DNA from: Paraclostridium dentum
Lineage (GTDB): Bacteria > Bacillota > Clostridia > Peptostreptococcales > Peptostreptococcaceae
Direction of reading: 5' to 3'
Assembly (NCBI RefSeq): GCF_012922555.1
Contig: NZ_WIPK01000001.1
Location: 868,001-932,000 of the forward strand
Length of the DNA stretch: 64,000 nt
Positions 33,652 through 41,496 of this stretch are shown in pieces. Within the stretch, counting starts at the first letter, position 1; each line of letters begins with the position of its first letter. The notes beneath the pieces were generated by a model. It made no database searches, was not told the DNA's origin, and saw nothing but the letters and a program-made list of their open reading frames with translations. The translations under genes and the position numbers were made by a program.

Positions 33652-34464
33652 TCATTTCACCCTATTTATTATTTTTTTATATTCCTCTGTATACTCTGGC
33701 ATTTTTTCACTTTTAAATACACCAAAGAATTGTTTATTTTCAAGTTTTTCTTCAGGCAATTTATCTTTTAGTGCTATATCAACATAATTATCTTTTAAAA
33801 TATTCATTAGTGCTACAGCTGAGCCCTTTTTATTTTTTCTACCATAGTAAGTAGGGCACAAACTCATACCCTCTATGATAGAAAATCCCTTGTGAATTAT
33901 ACCTTTTTTTATGTATTCTATCATTTGTTTTGCATGATATGCAGTTCCTCTAGCTACAAATGTAGCACCTGCCCCCTTAGATAACTCACATATATCAAAC
34001 GGTTTATCAATATTACCATAAGGCGCTGTTGTAGCAAAGTCATTAGTATTAGTAGTTGGTGAGTACTGGCCTCCAGTCATACCGTATATATTATTATTAA
34101 AAACAATTGTAGTTATATCTATGTTCCTTCTACACGCATGTATAAGGTGATTACCACCTATTGCTGTACAGTCTCCATCTCCAGTTACAACAATTACATG
34201 CATATCTGGATTTGCAAATTTTACACCTGTAGCAAACGGTATAGCTCTACCGTGTGTTGTATGCAAAGTATTAAAGTCTAAATATCCAGATGCCCTAGAT
34301 GAACATCCTATACCTGATACTACACATACGTTATCCTTATCTAAACCTAATTCGTCTATAGCAACCGCAATAGATCTCATAAGGATACCATGTCCACATC
34401 CAGGACACCATATATGTGGTAACCTATTTGCTCTAAAATTATTTTCTACAACGCTACTTGGCAT
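33652..34464 (-). CDS. korB: 2-oxoacid:ferredoxin oxidoreductase, beta (TPP-binding) subunit
   Basis: A 270-aa beta subunit that holds thiamine diphosphate. It has HIWCPGCGHGILMRSI (cluster/TPP-associated cysteines), GIGCSSRASGYLDFNTLHTTHGR, VVTGDGDCTAIGGNHLIHA (GDG..N magnesium-TPP motif) and NNNIYGMTGGQYSPTT. Its start overlaps the end of korA by 19 bp, so the two are translationally coupled. The pattern LDFNTLHTTHGRAIPFATG is that of 2-oxoglutarate-type (KorB) enzymes, but the VorA type is close. Confidence 0.93.
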   Translation of the reverse strand: MPSSVVENNFRANRLPHIWCPGCGHGILMRSIAVAIDELGLDKDNVCVVSGIGCSSRASGYLDFNTLHTTHGRAIPFATGVKFANPDMHVIVVTGDGDCTAIGGNHLIHACRRNIDITTIVFNNNIYGMTGGQYSPTTNTNDFATTAPYGNIDKPFDICELSKGAGATFVARGTAYHAKQMIEYIKKGIIHKGFSIIEGMSLCPTYYGRKNKKGSAVALMNILKDNYVDIALKDKLPEEKLENKQFFGVFKSEKMPEYTEEYKKIINRVK

Positions 34465-35594
34465 TTTACCACCTCCATAACCTTATCAACTATATCTTCC
34501 GGTGTTATAATTTCTCCATTATATTTATTAATTCCAACTATATTACAATCACTATCGCAAACTCTTTGAACCTCTTGTATCATTTGTCCATAATTCAGTT
34601 CAGGAACATATATATTTTGTACGTGTTTGCTTAATTCTTTAACCTTTTCTTCAGGGAATGGCCAAACTGTTTTTATAGTAAATAATCCAGCTTTAACCCC
34701 TTTGCTTCTTAATGTATCAACTGCATCTTTTGTACATCTACTCATACATCCAAAAGTTATAAATAACTCTTCGCAATCGTCCATCTTGTATTGTTCATAA
34801 AGTAATATATCGTCTAAGTTTTTGTTAATTTTATCCATTAATCTATCCATAAGTTTTTTTGTTTGTGCTGTGCTATTTGTTGGGAATCCTGTTTCATCGT
34901 GCATAAGACCTGTTACGTGATATCTGTATCCATCTGAGAAGTTTGCCATTGGCGGCACTAGAGTTGTTTGATCATATATTTTGTATTCATCTTTGTTTGC
35001 TTTAACTTTTTTTCTATCATATATTTCAAGTTCATTTTCATTAGGTAATTCAACCTTTTCTCTCATATGTCCTATAACTTCGTCTAATAACAATATTACA
35101 GGAGTTCTATATTTTTCTGAAAAATTAAATGCCTTAACTGTTAAATCAAAGGTATCTCTAACACTCGTTGGAGATAATGCTATTATTGGATGATCTCCAT
35201 GAGTTCCCCACTTAGCTTGCATTAAATCTGCTTGTGCTGGAGATGTAGGAAGTCCAGTACTAGGACCACATCTTTGTACATTTACTATCACACATGGAAT
35301 TTCTGCAAGTGATGCATATCCTATATTTTCTTGTTTAAGTGAAAACCCTGGTCCACTAGTTGCAGTCATCGATTTGAGTCCTGTTAAAGAAGCCCCAATC
35401 GTTGCTGCCATGGATGCAATTTCATCTTCCATTTGTATAAATTTGCCACCAACTTTCGGTAACATATATGATGAAATTTCAGCTACTTCGGTAGATGGTG
35501 TTATCGGATAACCTGCAAAGAATTTCATCCCAGCATATAATGCACCATGTACACAAGCTTCATTTCCTTGTAACAATTTTACTTTTTTATGCAT
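34446..35594 (-). CDS. korA: 2-oxoacid:ferredoxin oxidoreductase, alpha subunit
   Basis: A 382-aa alpha subunit. Motifs are LLQGNEACVHGALYAG, FFAGYPITPSTEVAE, QMEDEIASMAATIGAS, TSGPGFSLKQENIGYAS and GPSTGLPTSPAQADL. The sequence VQRCGPSTG has Cys where most relatives have Gly. The enzyme oxidises 2-oxoglutarate (or a branched 2-oxoacid) to the acyl-CoA while reducing ferredoxin. Adjacent GltS favours 2-oxoglutarate from glutamate; Vor-type substrate remains possible. Order ferredoxin-alpha-beta-gamma is that of korDABC. Confidence 0.93.
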   Translation of the reverse strand: MHKKVKLLQGNEACVHGALYAGMKFFAGYPITPSTEVAEISSYMLPKVGGKFIQMEDEIASMAATIGASLTGLKSMTATSGPGFSLKQENIGYASLAEIPCVIVNVQRCGPSTGLPTSPAQADLMQAKWGTHGDHPIIALSPTSVRDTFDLTVKAFNFSEKYRTPVILLLDEVIGHMREKVELPNENELEIYDRKKVKANKDEYKIYDQTTLVPPMANFSDGYRYHVTGLMHDETGFPTNSTAQTKKLMDRLMDKINKNLDDILLYEQYKMDDCEELFITFGCMSRCTKDAVDTLRSKGVKAGLFTIKTVWPFPEEKVKELSKHVQNIYVPELNYGQMIQEVQRVCDSDCNIVGINKYNGEIITPEDIVDKVMEVVKCQVAL

Positions 35595-35612
35595 AACTCT
35601 CTACCCCCCTTA

Positions 35613-35810
35613 TTATTTTTCATCCTTAGATATATAAATAGCATAATCTGGACATCTAAGTTCACATAATCCACAAAGTATACATTTTTCTATATCTTCT
35701 ACAGAGATTATATTATTCTCTAATTTTAAAACTTTTTTAGGACAGTATTCTACACAAATACCGCAACCTTTACACCAATTAGTATCTATTGTAAGTTTTC
35801 CTTTTTCCAA
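35613..35810 (-). CDS. korD: 2-oxoacid:ferredoxin oxidoreductase, delta (2[4Fe-4S]) subunit
   Basis: A 65-aa ferredoxin-like subunit with CKGCGICVEYCPKKV and CILCGLCELRCPDYA, two complete [4Fe-4S] motifs. It starts at a TTG (35808-35810) with AGGGGGG seven bases upstream, one of several clear TTG starts here. First gene of the operon, 18 bp before korA. It passes electrons from the TPP site to free ferredoxin. Confidence 0.93.
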   Translation of the reverse strand: MEKGKLTIDTNWCKGCGICVEYCPKKVLKLENNIISVEDIEKCILCGLCELRCPDYAIYISKDEK

Positions 35811-36150
35811 ACTTATCCCCCCCTACAACTTTTACTTTCTCTTTAATAGTAGCTATTTTTTCTGCCAATTGCAATTATTATTTCATTTTCACGATGTTTC
35901 CTATATTTTTGCAATTTTGCTATGCAAACTTTCATACTTATAGCTCTGTATTATTATATTTTTTAAAATTGAATTATAATCAAAGTATAAGTTCATTGAT
36001 ATTATCCAATTGTTATATACTTAACTTTCTGCACTTAAATGTCCTTCTAAAACGTAAAAAAGAATTTTTTTTATATATACTTTCAATATAAATCTAAAAT
36101 AATAGCTTTTTTCTAAGATTTTGTAGTTTTTTTTCAAAAATATATTGTAT
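35811..36150. other. AT-rich intergenic region upstream of korDABC
   Basis: About 340 bp with no convincing gene. A plus-strand frame here (35894-36091) has no SD and low-complexity composition. It must hold the kor promoter; TTGCAA-like stretches near 35866 and 35912 are the only candidates and no clear -35/-10 pair stands out. No CodY box or large dyad seen. Confidence 0.5.
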
Positions 36151-36222
36151 ACATATAAAAAAAATAAAAAAGTAATGAGTTAGAAACTTCTAACTCATTG
36201 CTTTTTTATTTTTTTTATATGT
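36151..36222. terminator. long terminator hairpin after mnmM
   Basis: Arms 36151-36184 and about 36189-36222 pair over some 34 bp with one or two mismatches. The core is AGTAATGAGTTAGA, with extended A and T runs on both sides, so it can act in either direction. Confidence 0.85.
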
Positions 36223-36799
36223 AGTTATTCTTTTTTTCTATCATTATTAATCTTGGAGGATGATTTATTTGATTTACAAAGTTACAATTCAGTACACTAT
36301 ATTCACTTTGATCTAGTTTACTTACATATCCAAATACTTCATCGCACTCTTCCATACCACCTTCATGTCCTGTATAAATAGCTATACTTACAACCCCATT
36401 AGGTTTTAACAATTCTAAGCTTTTTTTAATAGCTTCTAATGTTGTTTCTGGTTTTGTTATAACTTGATGTTTAGCTCTTGGCAAATATCCTAAGTTAAAC
36501 ATAACACAACTTACCTCTTTGTTTACATACATGTCCATATTTTGATGACCATCTAAAATTAAATTTACTCTATCTATAAGTTCTGCTTTTTCCAATCTTT
36601 TTTTTGTACTTTTTATAGCTTCTTCTTGAACATCAAAACTATATACAAAGCCATTTTCGCCTACTTTTTCTGCAAGATATTTTGTATCATATCCATTTCC
36701 CATAGTAGCATCAATTACTATATCGCCTTCGTTTATAACATCTTCTAATAGCACCTTATTTAAGTCAGTTACTTTAGTTAAATATTTTACTTTCATCAT
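36215..36799 (-). CDS. mnmM: YtqB/MnmM-type class I methyltransferase
   Basis: A 194-aa SAM-dependent methyltransferase. The SAM motif is VIDATMGNGYDTKYLAEKVG, with the motif IV region MFNLGYLPRAKHQ and a C-terminal NHPPRLIMIEK. This is the YtqB family (Pfam rRNA_methylase). B. subtilis YtqB was recently assigned as MnmM, which methylates nm5U34 to mnm5U34 in tRNA. That name rests on family membership. It is 15 bp downstream of rluB and co-transcribed with it, consistent with RNA modification. Confidence 0.88.
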   Translation of the reverse strand: MMKVKYLTKVTDLNKVLLEDVINEGDIVIDATMGNGYDTKYLAEKVGENGFVYSFDVQEEAIKSTKKRLEKAELIDRVNLILDGHQNMDMYVNKEVSCVMFNLGYLPRAKHQVITKPETTLEAIKKSLELLKPNGVVSIAIYTGHEGGMEECDEVFGYVSKLDQSEYSVLNCNFVNQINHPPRLIMIEKKNNYI

Positions 36800-36814
36800 T
36801 TCTCTTCAATCCTT

Positions 36815-37531
36815 TTACTTTAATTTCTTTAAATAATTTACCTCGTCATTAGTTAAATATCTGTATTGACCTATCTCCACATCCTTTAATACAATTTTAC
36901 CCATAGCTTTTCTTCTTAAGTTCATAACAGGATGATTTATAGCCCTGCACATTTTTCTTACCTGTCTATTTCTACCTTCATGTATTTTTATTTCACAAAC
37001 AGCGTAATTTTTTTCAATATTTTTTTTAACTATTTTTATCTTAGCAGGAGCTGTTTTGTAATCTTCTATATATAATCCTTTTTCAAAATTGTTAATTTCA
37101 GATTCATTTGGAATTCCTTTTACTGTCGCAACATAAGTTTTATCAACTTCATGCTTAGGATGAGTCAATTTATATGTCAAATCCCCATCATTAGTTAACA
37201 GTAGTAATCCACTTGTTTCATAGTCTAACCTTCCAATTGGATAGACTCTAGCTCCCACACCTTTTATTAAGTCTATAACACTTTTTCTGTCAAATTGATC
37301 TTTTACAGTTGTAACATATCCTTCAGGTTTATTTAGCATAATATATACTAATTCTTCTTCTAATCCAATTGCCTTTCCATCTACTTCTACCTTATCTTCA
37401 GCTTCATTTATTTGAAATGATAATTCATTTACTATTTTTCCATTTACTTTAACACGATTTTCAATTATCAATTCTTCTGCTTTTCTTCTTGATGCAATTC
37501 CACAAGATGCTATATATTTATTAATTCTCAT
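36815..37531 (-). CDS. rluB: rRNA pseudouridine synthase RluB-type
   Basis: A 238-aa protein with an N-terminal S4 RNA-binding domain (MRINKYIASCGIASRRKAEELI) and an RsuA-family catalytic domain. The catalytic aspartate is in PIGRLDYETSGLLLLTNDG, and GRNRQVRKMC closes the active site. RluB acts on 23S rRNA near position 2605; RsuA or RluE/F specificity cannot be excluded by eye. First gene of a unit with mnmM. Confidence 0.93.
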   Translation of the reverse strand: MRINKYIASCGIASRRKAEELIIENRVKVNGKIVNELSFQINEAEDKVEVDGKAIGLEEELVYIMLNKPEGYVTTVKDQFDRKSVIDLIKGVGARVYPIGRLDYETSGLLLLTNDGDLTYKLTHPKHEVDKTYVATVKGIPNESEINNFEKGLYIEDYKTAPAKIKIVKKNIEKNYAVCEIKIHEGRNRQVRKMCRAINHPVMNLRRKAMGKIVLKDVEIGQYRYLTNDEVNYLKKLK

Positions 37532-37686
37532 AATTATCTCCTTAATTTCTTTATTTCTTCACATTAGATTATTATACTATATTTTTTTTAATAAAATAAA
37601 ATAAATTTACCTTTTTATATTATTTTATTTTATTAATTGGAAAAATTAATAATAATATACAAGTACTAATAAAAGAGGTGTGTGAT

Positions 37687-38781
37687 TTGATTTCAAGAGA
37701 TAATATTAAATATTGTATATTTGTAGCCTTCATATCTATATTGATTTATAAGGCTATAGATAACCCTGCAGTTTTTATATCTAGTATAAACGACTTGTTT
37801 AAGTTTTTAAGTCCTTTTTTATTAGCTGTATTAATGTGTTTACTTTTAAATCCTGTTATTATGTTTTTAGAAAAAAAATTCAAGATGCCGAGGCTTTTAA
37901 ATATATTTATTTCATATTTTTTTATATTTTTATTTTTTTGCTTTTGTATAAATTTAATAATGCCTTCATTGATAGATACACTGAACACTTTAATAACAGA
38001 AATACCAAACTATACACTAAAGATAGATGCCCTTTTAAATAAATATGTTTCTAATAATCATTCATTTGATAGCATTTTGCCTCATATACAAGCGCATTTA
38101 GATTCAGCTTTAAAGCACGCTGTCAAAATGTTAAATACAATTTCTTCAGACTTTTTAATATATATTTTCAGCATAACATCTATAATTTTTAATATTATAA
38201 TGGGTATTATTTTATCTATTTATATACTTTGTGATAAAGAAAATATTTTAAAAAATCTAAAAAACTTATTATATTCAACTTTTTCAAAAAAAAGAGCCAA
38301 TGCAATAATTGAATTCTTTGATATAATAAATAAAATTTTTTATCATTATATCATAGGTAGTTTAATTGTTTCTTTGGTTGTCGGAATAATAACATTCATA
38401 GGATTTAAATTCTTTATAAATATAAAAGGTAGTTTATTCTTATCTTTTATAGTATTTATAACTAATATGATTCCTTATTTTGGCCCATTTATAGGAGCTT
38501 TGCTTCCAATACTTATGACTTTATCATACAGCCCTATAAAAGCTCTTTGGGTTGCTATATTTTTACTTGTACTTCAACAAGTCGATGGTAACCTAATTGC
38601 TCCAAAAATCATGGGCGAATTTGTAGGGCTTCATCCACTTTGGATAATATGTGCTGTATTAATAGGTGGTGCTTTATTCGGATTGATAGGAGTTTTCTTA
38701 TCCGTTCCAGTAGCAGCTGTAATAAAAACATATTTAGATAAATATATTGAAAAAAGTTTAAACATACCAAAATCTGAATAG
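37687..38781 (+). CDS. AI-2E family (PerM/TqsA-like) transporter
   Basis: A 364-aa membrane protein. I place the start at the TTG 37687-37689, six bases after GAGGTG. The upstream in-frame GTG is part of that site. Eight helices in the two-plus-six arrangement of the AI-2E family, with the family stretch IPYFGPFIGALLPI and the C-terminal VGLHPLWIICAVLIGGALFGLIGVFLSVP (partly quoted: GLHPLWIICAV). Members export autoinducer-2 or act as Na+/H+ antiporters, and the role here is open. Monocistronic. Confidence 0.9.
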   Translation: MISRDNIKYCIFVAFISILIYKAIDNPAVFISSINDLFKFLSPFLLAVLMCLLLNPVIMFLEKKFKMPRLLNIFISYFFIFLFFCFCINLIMPSLIDTLNTLITEIPNYTLKIDALLNKYVSNNHSFDSILPHIQAHLDSALKHAVKMLNTISSDFLIYIFSITSIIFNIIMGIILSIYILCDKENILKNLKNLLYSTFSKKRANAIIEFFDIINKIFYHYIIGSLIVSLVVGIITFIGFKFFINIKGSLFLSFIVFITNMIPYFGPFIGALLPILMTLSYSPIKALWVAIFLLVLQQVDGNLIAPKIMGEFVGLHPLWIICAVLIGGALFGLIGVFLSVPVAAVIKTYLDKYIEKSLNIPKSE

Positions 38782-38789
38782 TAAAAAAT

Positions 38790-38822
38790 AAAAACGTCTA
38801 AAGTTAAATTTAGACGTTTTTT
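38790..38822. terminator. bidirectional terminator
   Basis: Stem AAAACGTCTAAA / TTTAGACGTTTT with a 6-nt loop, between the convergent transporter and the 38825 gene. Confidence 0.85.
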
Positions 38823-38824
38823 AA

Positions 38825-39436
38825 TTATAAATATTTTATTAAATTTTCTAGTTTTATATCAACTATTTTTACATTTTCATTAATAGACATCAATCTTTTT
38901 TGATCAAAATTATTATCTTGTGATATTAACAAGACTTCGGGCACTTCATAAAAAGGTATTGTTGAATTTAAAATTTTCGCATGCAAGTTTTTATATTTAC
39001 TCATTTTAAATACCTCTGTTAATTTGATGTCTATAAGCTTTTGTTTTAATTTTTTATCTTTATCTATATATTCAATGTATATATCATATTTATCTTTATC
39101 TACCGTTACATTTCTGTAAAATCTTTTTATTTCATAGCCTGAAGATTCCATCTTTAAAACTATCTCTGAGCCTAGTATAACTTTTAAAAGTTCTTTTCCT
39201 TTATATGTTTTGCCTCCATTTAAATAATAAATTCCTGAACTATCTTTATACTCCCCATAGACTACATTGCATGGATATTTTTTAAGAGTAAACTCTCTAC
39301 ACATTTTTCTTAGAGTTTTTTTGTGAGGAGATTTCATTATTTTTCTTTTTTTAGAAAAAAACTTATTAAACTGTTGCTCTGTTGCACATCTAACTTGGCT
39401 CATTAAAACCAGTATCTCCTTTTCCATACTTACCAT
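38825..39436 (-). CDS. uncharacterised 203-aa protein, possible winged-helix plus nuclease-like region
   Basis: Not recognised with confidence. The first 60 residues (EILVLMSQVRCATEQQFNKFF, then a basic stretch KKRKIMKSPHKKTLRKMC) look like a winged-helix that could bind nucleic acid, as in replication-relaxation-type proteins. The rest alternates beta strands (DKYDIYIEYIDKDKKLKQKLIDIKLTE is the clearest stretch; its core is YDIYIEYID and LIDIKLTE), a pattern reminiscent of restriction-endonuclease-like folds with acidic residues on strand ends, then VPEVLLIS. It is monocistronic, with AAGGAG nine bases before the ATG and its own promoter space. Function unknown. Confidence 0.7.
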   Translation of the reverse strand: MVSMEKEILVLMSQVRCATEQQFNKFFSKKRKIMKSPHKKTLRKMCREFTLKKYPCNVVYGEYKDSSGIYYLNGGKTYKGKELLKVILGSEIVLKMESSGYEIKRFYRNVTVDKDKYDIYIEYIDKDKKLKQKLIDIKLTEVFKMSKYKNLHAKILNSTIPFYEVPEVLLISQDNNFDQKRLMSINENVKIVDIKLENLIKYL

Positions 39437-39520
39437 TATGCTGTTCTCCTTGATGTATATTGTGACAAGTCTTAATTTATTATATTAAACACATGCAATA
39501 AAATTTACACTTTAATAAAA

Positions 39521-39548
39521 AAAAGCATAGACATGTGTCTATGCTTTT
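39521..39548 (-). terminator. terminator after the MATE gene
   Basis: Stem AAAAGCATAGACA / TGTCTATGCTTTT with a 2-nt centre, followed by a U-run on the minus strand. Confidence 0.82.
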
Positions 39549-39551
39549 ACT

Positions 39552-40922
39552 TTATATTGTTATTTCTTGTTCTTTTACTTTAACTTTTTTATAACTTTTT
39601 AATTCTCTATATAATATAATCGCAGTTATAGCTGTTGCTAGAAAGTCTGCAACTGGTTGTGCATACCAAACCCCATCTAGACCAAAGAATTTTGGTAATA
39701 CTATTATCATAGGTATTAATATTATAACCTGTCTAAGCAAGCTAAGAACCATTGCCATTTTAGCTTTTCCTATAGATTGAATATAGTTAGATCCTGTTAT
39801 AGATATTCCTATTATAGGCATCATTAATAAGTATATTCTAGCGCCTTTTACTGATATTTCCATAAGTTTAGGATCTTTATTAAACATACCTACCATAACT
39901 TCTGGTATAGTTTGAATTATTAGCCATCCTGTTGTAAGTATTACTATAGCAGCTAAAGCTGATAGTTTAAATGTTTTATTAGCTCTATCATACTGCTTAG
40001 CTCCAAAGTTAAATCCTATTATAGGTTGAGCTCCTTGGTTCAATCCAAATATAGGCATTAAGAATAGCATAGAAATAGATGATATAGTAGCCATAGCACC
40101 TATAGCTAAGTCTCCTCCATAAGTTTTTAGTGCATTGTTAGATATAACTTGAACTAAACTTGTAGCTATTTGCATTGCAAATGGTGCAGATCCTATAGCA
40201 AATATCTTTTTAACTAAAGAACTGTCTAATTTTAAACTTGATTTATGGAATTTTAAATTAGATTTTCCTCTAACATAATATAAGAATCCCCATATAGCCG
40301 TTACTATTTGTGATACAACTGTTGCAATAGCCGCTCCTTGTATCCCTAAGTGGAACCCAAATATTAAAATAGCATCTAATACAACATTTGTTAAACATCC
40401 CACAATCATTATAGTTGCTGCTAATCTAGGGCTTCCATCACCTCTTATAGTATTATTTAATGTATATCCTAACATATTAAACATACTTCCAGCTAAGATT
40501 ATATATATATAATCTTTCGCATATTGAAGTGTAGCTTCACTTGCTCCAAACACCTTAAGTATCGTATCTCCAAATATAATTCCTACTACACTAATTATAA
40601 GTCCAATTATAACAGATAACTTTATAGCATTTCCTATAATCTTTTCAGCATCTTCTTTTTTACCTTGGCCTAACTTTATAGATATATTAGTTGTAGCACC
40701 TATACCCACAAGCATAGCAAAGGCTAGCATTATTGTCATTATCGGTAAACATACTCCAACTCCAGTTATTGCAAGCGGACCTACTCCAGGTATGTTACCA
40801 ATAAATATTCTGTCTACTACGTTATATAATGCATTTACTAGCATTCCTATAATAGCAGGCACAGAATATGTTAATAAAAGTCTTGGTATTGAGTGATTTC
40901 TCAATTCTTGTTCATTTTTCAT
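39552..40922 (-). CDS. MATE-family multidrug efflux transporter
   Basis: A 456-aa twelve-helix transporter of the DinF/NorM-like MATE superfamily. Typical segments are SVPAIIGMLVNALYNVVDRIFIG, GATTNISIKLGQGKKEDAE, NNTIRGDGSPRLAATIM and FGLNQGAQPIIGFNFGAKQYDRA. It exports cationic drugs or other toxic molecules in exchange for Na+ or H+. It lies 13 bp after a MarR regulator on the same strand, so both are controlled by the operators at 41391-41444 and are probably induced by the pump's substrates. Confidence 0.94.
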   Translation of the reverse strand: MKNEQELRNHSIPRLLLTYSVPAIIGMLVNALYNVVDRIFIGNIPGVGPLAITGVGVCLPIMTIMLAFAMLVGIGATTNISIKLGQGKKEDAEKIIGNAIKLSVIIGLIISVVGIIFGDTILKVFGASEATLQYAKDYIYIILAGSMFNMLGYTLNNTIRGDGSPRLAATIMIVGCLTNVVLDAILIFGFHLGIQGAAIATVVSQIVTAIWGFLYYVRGKSNLKFHKSSLKLDSSLVKKIFAIGSAPFAMQIATSLVQVISNNALKTYGGDLAIGAMATISSISMLFLMPIFGLNQGAQPIIGFNFGAKQYDRANKTFKLSALAAIVILTTGWLIIQTIPEVMVGMFNKDPKLMEISVKGARIYLLMMPIIGISITGSNYIQSIGKAKMAMVLSLLRQVIILIPMIIVLPKFFGLDGVWYAQPVADFLATAITAIILYRELKSYKKVKVKEQEITI

Positions 40923-40935
40923 AAATTGTCCTCCT

Positions 40936-41355
40936 TTATATTGTCATACATATTTTTTGTAAAAGCGTCCTCACTAACTTGCTTTCTTCTTCCGTTAAGT
41001 TAGTTGTCATATAAACTTCCCATTTTGATAAAACTTCATATATAATTCCTTTTACACTTTTTCCTTTATCAGTTAGATATAATTTATAAGCTCTTTTATC
41101 AATTTCATCTTTTTCTCTTGTTAAGAAACCTTCTTCTTCTAACTTTTTTATAGCCCTCGCAGTTGTTCCTTTATCTATATTAAGAGTTTCCGCTAAATCT
41201 TCTTGACTTCTTCCATCTCCTCTATATAGTTCTAATAAAAACATAAATTGGCCAGCCCCAACTCCCAATCCACTTAACTCTTTAGATATGAAAGATCCTC
41301 CTTTTCTATGAATTTGAGAGATATATCTTCCAATATAGTTACAATCCTTCTTCAC
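40936..41355 (-). CDS. MarR-family repressor of the MATE operon
   Basis: A 139-aa winged-helix regulator starting at a GTG eight bases after AGGGGG. The DNA-binding part (QEDLAETLNIDKGTTARAIKKLEEEGFLTRE) and the wing (DEIDKRAYKLYLTDKGK) are standard. First gene of a two-gene unit with the MATE pump. Two copies of an 18-bp near-palindrome overlie its promoter, so autorepression is very likely. Confidence 0.94.
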   Translation of the reverse strand: MKKDCNYIGRYISQIHRKGGSFISKELSGLGVGAGQFMFLLELYRGDGRSQEDLAETLNIDKGTTARAIKKLEEEGFLTREKDEIDKRAYKLYLTDKGKSVKGIIYEVLSKWEVYMTTNLTEEESKLVRTLLQKICMTI

Positions 41356-41390
41356 ATTAAAATCCCCCTATCATAAAGATAGTATCAATT

Positions 41391-41444
41391 TAGTTGCAAT
41401 AACAACTAAATTAGTATACAACAAATTAGTTGTTATTGCAACTA
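41391..41444 (-). promoter_or_regulatory. marR promoter with two MarR operators
   Basis: TAGTTGCAATAACAACTA (41391-41408) and its exact reverse complement (41427-41444) are 36 bp apart centre to centre, and each is itself a TAGTTG-6-CAACTA palindrome. On the minus strand -35 TTGCAA (41436-41441) lies within the upstream operator and -10 TATACT (41413-41418) follows after exactly 17 bp. The downstream operator covers the start point. This is a textbook repressor arrangement. Confidence 0.85.
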
Positions 41445-41456
41445 TTTTTACAAAAA

Positions 41457-41489
41457 TAAAAAACTACATATATATGTAGTCTTTTATTT
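41457..41489 (-). terminator. terminator after the 41497-43146 gene
   Basis: Stem ACTACATA / TATGTAGT flanked by A- and T-rich runs, U-rich on the minus strand. Confidence 0.75.
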
Positions 41490-41496
41490 GTTATCT

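Noticed and set aside
35894..36091. 65-aa plus-strand frame in the gap before korDABC
   Set aside because: Low-complexity AT-rich sequence, no SD, and a Leu/Phe composition expected by chance.
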